Below, one piece after another: positions 6,517 to 9,893 of a stretch of DNA of 9,893 bases; within the stretch, counting starts at the first letter, position 1, and each line of letters starts with the position of its first letter. Source of the stretch: JAWWPY01 sp964412845. GTDB taxonomy: Bacteria; Actinomycetota; Actinomycetes; Streptosporangiales; Streptosporangiaceae. The notes beneath the pieces were generated by a model. The model ran no database searches, was not told where the DNA came from, and saw only the letters and a program-made list of their open reading frames with translations. Both the position numbers and the translations under genes were made by a program. The stretch covers positions 1 to 9,893 of the forward strand of contig CAYPQM010000205.1 of the NCBI GenBank assembly GCA_964412845.1, written 5' to 3'.

Positions 6517-6709
6517 AAGGGACTATCACCCCCGCCGGCCGACGCCCCTGCCAATATATGGACGGAATGCGCGGCAATCGCAGGACCAGGAGTCCACAAA
6601 CTGATCTCAGCCCACGAAATCCGCAGCGCGCAGCATGCCAGTAGATGGCGCGGTGGATTACTGGTCACCGGCGGCCACCAATCAACCGCGATCATTGAGG
6701 GCGGCACCG

Positions 6710-6743
6710 GCCATTTTAACCAGAAATGGCAATTTCCGCTGGT
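6710..6743. promoter_or_regulatory. Pair of mutually exclusive hairpins
   Basis: GCCATTT (6710-6716) pairs perfectly with AAATGGC (6724-6730) around a 7-nt loop. ACCAG (6719-6723) pairs with CTGGT (6739-6743), extended by AAAT (6724-6727) with ATTT (6732-6735) past a CCG bulge. The two folds share bases 6719-6730 and cannot form together. They lie upstream of the predicted -35, so they act on RNA only if a more distal promoter exists; otherwise they may be DNA-level operator symmetry. Confidence 0.4.
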
Positions 6744-6781
6744 CAGATCGCATATGGTGGCAGGGCCGGGTGAATCGCCCG

Positions 6782-6810
6782 TTGACCAGGCCTGCTTGAT
6801 CCATTAGCTT
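6782..6810 (+). promoter_or_regulatory. Housekeeping-type promoter of the lamin-tail gene
   Basis: TTGACC at 6782-6787 and TAGCTT at 6805-6810 are separated by exactly 17 bp, close to the actinobacterial HrdB consensus (TTGACN, TANNNT). Transcription would start near 6816-6818, giving a leader of about 12 nt with a GGGGGA ribosome site at 6820-6825, 3 nt before the ATG. The -35 lies inside one CTGGTCA/TGACCAG element, so a factor bound there would block or modulate polymerase. Confidence 0.55.
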
Positions 6811-6828
6811 TTCGTTTATGGGGGATAA

Positions 6829-7281
6829 ATGCATTACCGTTCATTATTTGCTGCCCTGGCCGGGGTCGCCGCGGTCATGGTGCTGCCGCTCGCGCCGAGC
6901 GCCCAGGCCGCGACCAGCCCCATCCAGTTCGGCCTGATCTACTACAACTCGCCGGGGAAAGACACTCGCACCAACGCGAGCCTGAACGCCGAGTACGTGA
7001 CGATCAAGAACACCAGCACTGCGACGCGTTCGCTGACCGGCTGGACTTTGCGGGACGCCGCACACCACGTCTACACCTTCGGCAGCTTCCGCCTCGGTGG
7101 CGGCAAATCCGTGCGGGTGCACACCGGCAGCGGCACCAACACCTCAACCAACCGCTACTGGGGCCACAAGGCCTACATCTGGAACAACACCGGAGACAAG
7201 GCGTACTTGCGCAACGCCTCCGGCGTGCAGCAGGACTACTGCGCATGGTCCGGCAGCAGCCATAGCTCGAAGAACTGTTAG
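6829..7281 (+). CDS. Secreted lamin-tail-domain (LTD) protein
   Basis: 150 residues. A Sec signal peptide (HYRS, then a hydrophobic core AALAGVAAVMVLPLA) ends at SAQA with cleavage predicted after Ala27. The mature part fits one lamin-tail domain, an immunoglobulin-like beta fold: the LNAEYVTIKNTS strand (52-63), LTGWTLRDAAHHVYTF (69-84), GGGKSVRVHTGSG (90-102) and IWNNTGDKAYLRNASG (117-132). Cys138 and Cys150 near the end could form a disulfide. Such small secreted LTD proteins are widespread in actinomycetes, where their role is unsettled; LTDs elsewhere accompany exported nucleases or act as binding modules. It is monocistronic: own promoter upstream, strong hairpin 12 nt after the stop. 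Confidence 0.92.
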   Translation: MHYRSLFAALAGVAAVMVLPLAPSAQAATSPIQFGLIYYNSPGKDTRTNASLNAEYVTIKNTSTATRSLTGWTLRDAAHHVYTFGSFRLGGGKSVRVHTGSGTNTSTNRYWGHKAYIWNNTGDKAYLRNASGVQQDYCAWSGSSHSSKNC

Positions 7282-7292
7282 GCAGCACGACA

Positions 7293-7328
7293 GCCGCCCT
7301 GGTCAGCACGCATGCTGACCAGGGCGGC
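7293..7328. terminator. Bidirectional terminator between convergent genes
   Basis: Perfect 16-bp inverted repeat, 7293-7308 against 7313-7328, with a CGCA loop. It begins 12 nt after the LTD stop and lies 17 nt past the convergent cold-shock stop at 7345, so it can serve both transcripts. There is no U-tract on either side, as usual in high-GC actinobacteria. The stem contains CTGGTCAG, the heptamer also seen upstream of the LTD gene. Confidence 0.9.
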
Positions 7329-7344
7329 ACTGACGAGAGACCGG

Positions 7345-7731
7345 TCAGGCCTCGACGTCGTCGGCGACGGCACGCAGCACGGCCGCGATCTTTTTCGCGT
7401 CGCGGGGATCAGGATGCCTGCCCCGCCGGTAGGCGGCCGACAGCCCGTCCAGCAGCTTGATGAGGTCCTCGATGATCAGGACCATCTCGTCGGGACTCTT
7501 CCGGCTCGTCTTGGCCACAGTCGGCGGTGGCTCAAGGAGCCGCACCTGCAGCGCCTGGACCCCCCGCCGACCCTCGACAACGCCGAACTCGACGCGTTGG
7601 CCTGCACGCAGCCCATCGGTACTGCCGGACGGCAGGGCCGACGAGTGCACGAACACCTCACCCCCGTCGTCGCGGGTGAGAAAGCCGAAACCCTTCTCGG
7701 CGTCATACCACTTGACCTTGCCAGTGGGCAC
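7345..7731 (-). CDS. Cold-shock domain protein with C-terminal extension
   Basis: 128 residues. The cold-shock domain fills 1-67, an OB-fold binding single-stranded RNA or DNA, with RNP1 KGFGFL (13-18) and RNP2 VFVHSS (26-31). The usual basic/aromatic surface is visible (GKVKWYDAEKGFGF). Classical CspA-type proteins stop near residue 67. This one adds about 60 residues (71-128) rich in predicted helix (EMVLIIEDLIKLLDGLSAAY and DAKKIAAVLRAVADDVEA), joined by a basic linker RRGRHPDPRD. Extended Csps of about 127 aa are known in Streptomyces and relatives. The start is a GTG at 7729-7731 with a GAGG ribosome site 8 nt upstream. The upstream leader carries two hairpins. Confidence 0.96.
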   Translation of the reverse strand: MPTGKVKWYDAEKGFGFLTRDDGGEVFVHSSALPSGSTDGLRAGQRVEFGVVEGRRGVQALQVRLLEPPPTVAKTSRKSPDEMVLIIEDLIKLLDGLSAAYRRGRHPDPRDAKKIAAVLRAVADDVEA

Positions 7732-8098
7732 GGGTCAGACCTCACGCGGAATAGGAGTGGGCAGGGGCACGCCAGGAGGCGCGGGGATCCAGGCTATCGG
7801 TCCCGCGCCATCTGCGGCAGGCTCGCAGCCCGGACACATGCAGCGACGTGACCCCGGCTGGACCCGGCTGGCGTCACGTCCCCACGGCTGCGCACGATCA
7901 GATGATGCTGGGCGAGATTCACGCGCGCAACCGGGAAACAGGATTGCTTGTCCGCTGCCGGTCCCCGCGGGCAGCGCAGTCGCACGGCCGGTATACCCAT
8001 CGCCGATAAGCGGTAATCATGTGAAACGTCGCTATGCCGGGCCGTGTCTGGTGAATCCTGGCCGAGCGCAGCGGGCCGGAGATCTACGAGATGCGGGC
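7732..8098 (-). promoter_or_regulatory. Structured leader/promoter region of the cold-shock gene
   Basis: 367 bp between the HAAS-domain gene stop and the cold-shock start, with no credible gene. It holds two hairpins with perfect arms: GGCGCGGG (7778-7785) with CCCGCGCC (7802-7809), and GACGTGAC (7845-7852) with GTCACGTC (7873-7880), the second enclosing a direct repeat of CCCGGCTGG. One candidate minus-strand -10 is TATACC at 7990-7995, without a well-spaced -35. Either hairpin could instead terminate read-through from the HAAS-domain gene. Confidence 0.45.
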
Positions 8099-9091
8099 CT
8101 AACGCCCCGGCCCACGGTGCGGCCGCTGCCACGGGGGGAGCGACCGCAGCCTCGGGCCACGACGGATGCGCCACGCCAGATACCCGGCAGTGAGCACTGC
8201 CCCGGCCCGGATGAGGTATTCACGGTAGGCGTTGAACGCGTGCACGAATTCACCGAAGAAGCCCTGCCCGCCGACAAGTACGCCGGCCGCAATCAGCCCG
8301 GCCAGCACGAAGAGCGGGGGTGCCAGCAGGGCGAGCCACTTGTCCCTGGCATCCCAGACCCGGGACAGTGCGGCGATCATGCTTCCGGCCAGCCAGATGA
8401 GCGGGAAGATCAGCCCGCCGACGCCGAGCACCAGGACGGCGATGGTCTCCAGCGGGTGACTGCGCACCAGCGAGCGCACGCTCGGCGGAGGCGGAGCAGC
8501 GGCCACCGGCGGCGGAAGCCCATCAGGCTGATCCATGGCGGAACCGGCGTCCGCCGGCAGGGGTGGCCCCGGCGGGGCAGCCGGGACAGGTGACACAGGC
8601 TGACGCGGAATCGGCTCCGTATCGGCCTTGCTGGTCTTCCACTCGTCGCCGCTGGGCCGCACCTCATCCCGGCCGGGCCTGACCGCCGCCGCGCCGGGCT
8701 TCACCTCGTCCCTGATGGTCTTCGGGTCATCGCCTGCCGAGTTCGGCTCATCGCTGGCAGGACGTGAGCCGCCCCGGCCAGGCCTCAGGTCGCCCCGGCC
8801 GGGCTTCCACATCACCACTGGCGCCGGCGGGCCGCCCCGGTGCGCGGTCTCCAGCCGCTCAAGTTCCTTCTTGACCATCGTCAGCGGATCCCCGAGCTCG
8901 GCGATCACTTCCGCGACCTTCGCCGCATCGGCGGTGGCCAGCGGACCGCACTTCCTCTCGATCGCGGCCCGGGTACGCCCCACGAACAGGAGCCGGTCAC
9001 CCTTGGGCAGGACGCGCTGCGCCGCGCTGGAGACCCGGCCGAGATAGTCAAGGCTGAGCTTCTCGGCGGAAAGATTGGCAGGGCGGCGCAT
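8099..9091 (-). CDS. Membrane protein with N-terminal HAAS/DUF1700-like domain and Pro-rich linker
   Basis: 330 residues, function unknown. The N-terminal helical part (about 10-82: LSLDYLGRVSSAAQRVLPKG ... VAEVIAELGDPLTMVKKELERL) resembles the HAAS/DUF1700 cytoplasmic domain often found ahead of membrane segments, including the typical LGDP turn. Next is a long disordered linker (88-208) with recurring KPGRGD, RPGRGG, RPGRDE and RPSGDE motifs, then a Pro/Ala-rich stretch. The C-terminal third holds three likely transmembrane helices near 215-242, 252-275 and 292-308 and a basic tail (RRGPRLRSLPPWQRPHRG). The ATG at 9089-9091 has a GGGGGA ribosome site about 10 nt upstream; the frame stays open to 9175, but that would enter the groEL terminator. 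It sits between csp and groEL on the same strand and is probably transcribed separately from groEL. Confidence 0.83.
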   Translation of the reverse strand: MRRPANLSAEKLSLDYLGRVSSAAQRVLPKGDRLLFVGRTRAAIERKCGPLATADAAKVAEVIAELGDPLTMVKKELERLETAHRGGPPAPVVMWKPGRGDLRPGRGGSRPASDEPNSAGDDPKTIRDEVKPGAAAVRPGRDEVRPSGDEWKTSKADTEPIPRQPVSPVPAAPPGPPLPADAGSAMDQPDGLPPPVAAAPPPPSVRSLVRSHPLETIAVLVLGVGGLIFPLIWLAGSMIAALSRVWDARDKWLALLAPPLFVLAGLIAAGVLVGGQGFFGEFVHAFNAYREYLIRAGAVLTAGYLAWRIRRGPRLRSLPPWQRPHRGPGR

Positions 9092-9173
9092 GCACTGATA
9101 ATCCCCCGGAAGGGCGCCGTTGTGGAGTCTCACACGCAAGCTGGACATGGGATTAAACCGGACCGTAACGCGC

Positions 9174-9207
9174 AAAAGGGCGGTCCCGGCTTCCCGGGAC
9201 CGCCCTT
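9174..9207 (-). terminator. Intrinsic terminator of groEL
   Basis: Perfect 14-bp inverted repeat (9176-9189 with 9194-9207) and a 4-nt loop. In the direction of groEL transcription the stem ends in CCCTT and runs on to TT, giving a four-U run (CCCUUUUGCG), a rare classical Rho-independent layout for this genome. It lies about 90 nt after the groEL stop and separates groEL from the HAAS-domain gene. Confidence 0.92.
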
Positions 9208-9270
9208 CGCGTCCTGGCCAGGCTCACCGTAGTGGGCCTCTACCAGCAAGGACTGCCTTGGCGTACTGAT

Positions 9271-9288
9271 CCGGGGGCAGACCCCCGG
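9271..9288 (-). terminator. Second hairpin in the groEL 3' UTR
   Basis: CCGGGGG (9271-9277) pairs with CCCCCGG (9282-9288) around a CAGA loop, 9 nt past the groEL stop. There is no U-tract. It may be a first-stage terminator or an mRNA 3'-end stabiliser ahead of the strong terminator at 9174-9207. Confidence 0.5.
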
Positions 9289-9297
9289 GACAGGCTG

Positions 9298-9893
<596 letters not shown>

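Larger units (their letters stand above)
6517..6828. promoter_or_regulatory. AT-richer intergenic region upstream of the lamin-tail protein
   Basis: 312 bp without a credible gene and visibly lower in GC than its surroundings. It holds no clear terminator for the kinase transcript. It contains three copies of CTGGTCA or its complement (6661-6667, 6739-6745, 6783-6789), a perfect 7-bp hairpin at 6710-6730 overlapping an alternative hairpin, and a promoter at 6782-6810. Short minus-strand open frames here have no ribosome site or domain. Confidence 0.6.

Noticed and set aside
6638..6664. Inverted repeat CCAGTA/TACTGG after the kinase as its terminator.
   Set aside because: Six-base stem with a 15-nt loop, more than 120 nt past the stop and no U-tract; too weak to call.
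7457..8593. Plus-strand frame over csp, the leader and the membrane protein.
   Set aside because: Antisense to two recognisable genes, with no ribosome site or protein family signal.
9092..9175. Upstream start of the HAAS-domain protein at 9175.
   Set aside because: The longer frame would begin within the groEL terminator; the ATG at 9091 has a GGGGGA ribosome site and starts the recognisable domain.

Overview
The window is high-GC DNA with strongly GC-biased third codon positions, GTG starts, tightly overlapping genes and GC-rich hairpins mostly lacking U-tracts. Together with the GroEL tail (GDMDF, not a GGM repeat), a cold-shock protein with a C-terminal extension and a secreted lamin-tail protein, this points to a filamentous-type actinobacterium (Streptomycetales/Streptosporangiales-like); the genus cannot be fixed from sequence alone. 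A 100-base run of N at 2349-2448 is an assembly gap.

Layout. Positions 1-72 hold the last codons of a plus-strand gene, followed by a small hairpin. A non-coding stretch with a 20-bp tandem repeat follows. Positions 383-4351 (minus) hold a four-gene operon, read right to left: a lipoprotein with a duplicated Cys/HGxP motif, a membrane-anchored adaptor (MFP) with a peptidoglycan-binding-like domain, a MacB/LolD-type ATPase and a MacB/FtsX-type permease. All three junctions overlap (8 bp, ATGA, and probably GTGA). The ATPase begins with an in-frame 15-bp tandem repeat that contains the assembly gap; phase arithmetic shows the gene is probably intact. Divergently at 4586-6516 (plus) is an OmpR-type response regulator and its histidine kinase, joined by a TGATG overlap.

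An AT-richer intergenic region (6517-6828) then leads to a small secreted lamin-tail-domain protein, with a good promoter, a repeated CTGGTCA heptamer and competing hairpins upstream. It ends at a 16-bp stem shared with the convergent cold-shock gene (7345-7731, minus). A 367-bp leader with two stable hairpins separates that gene from a membrane protein with an N-terminal HAAS-like domain (8099-9091, minus). After a classical terminator comes the 3' part of groEL (9298 to the window edge, minus).

How they work together. The central six genes form one candidate module: a two-component system probably senses an envelope signal and controls a divergent lipoprotein-MFP-ABC efflux or lipid-extraction machine. 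ABC/MFP plus two-component modules are known in actinobacteria. The less usual parts are the duplicated-motif lipoprotein as first gene, the paired cysteines in the kinase sensor loop and the repeat-built ATPase N-terminus. The right-hand part is a stress/chaperone neighbourhood (csp, HAAS-domain protein, groEL). No CRISPR array, transposase, tRNA or rRNA was seen.
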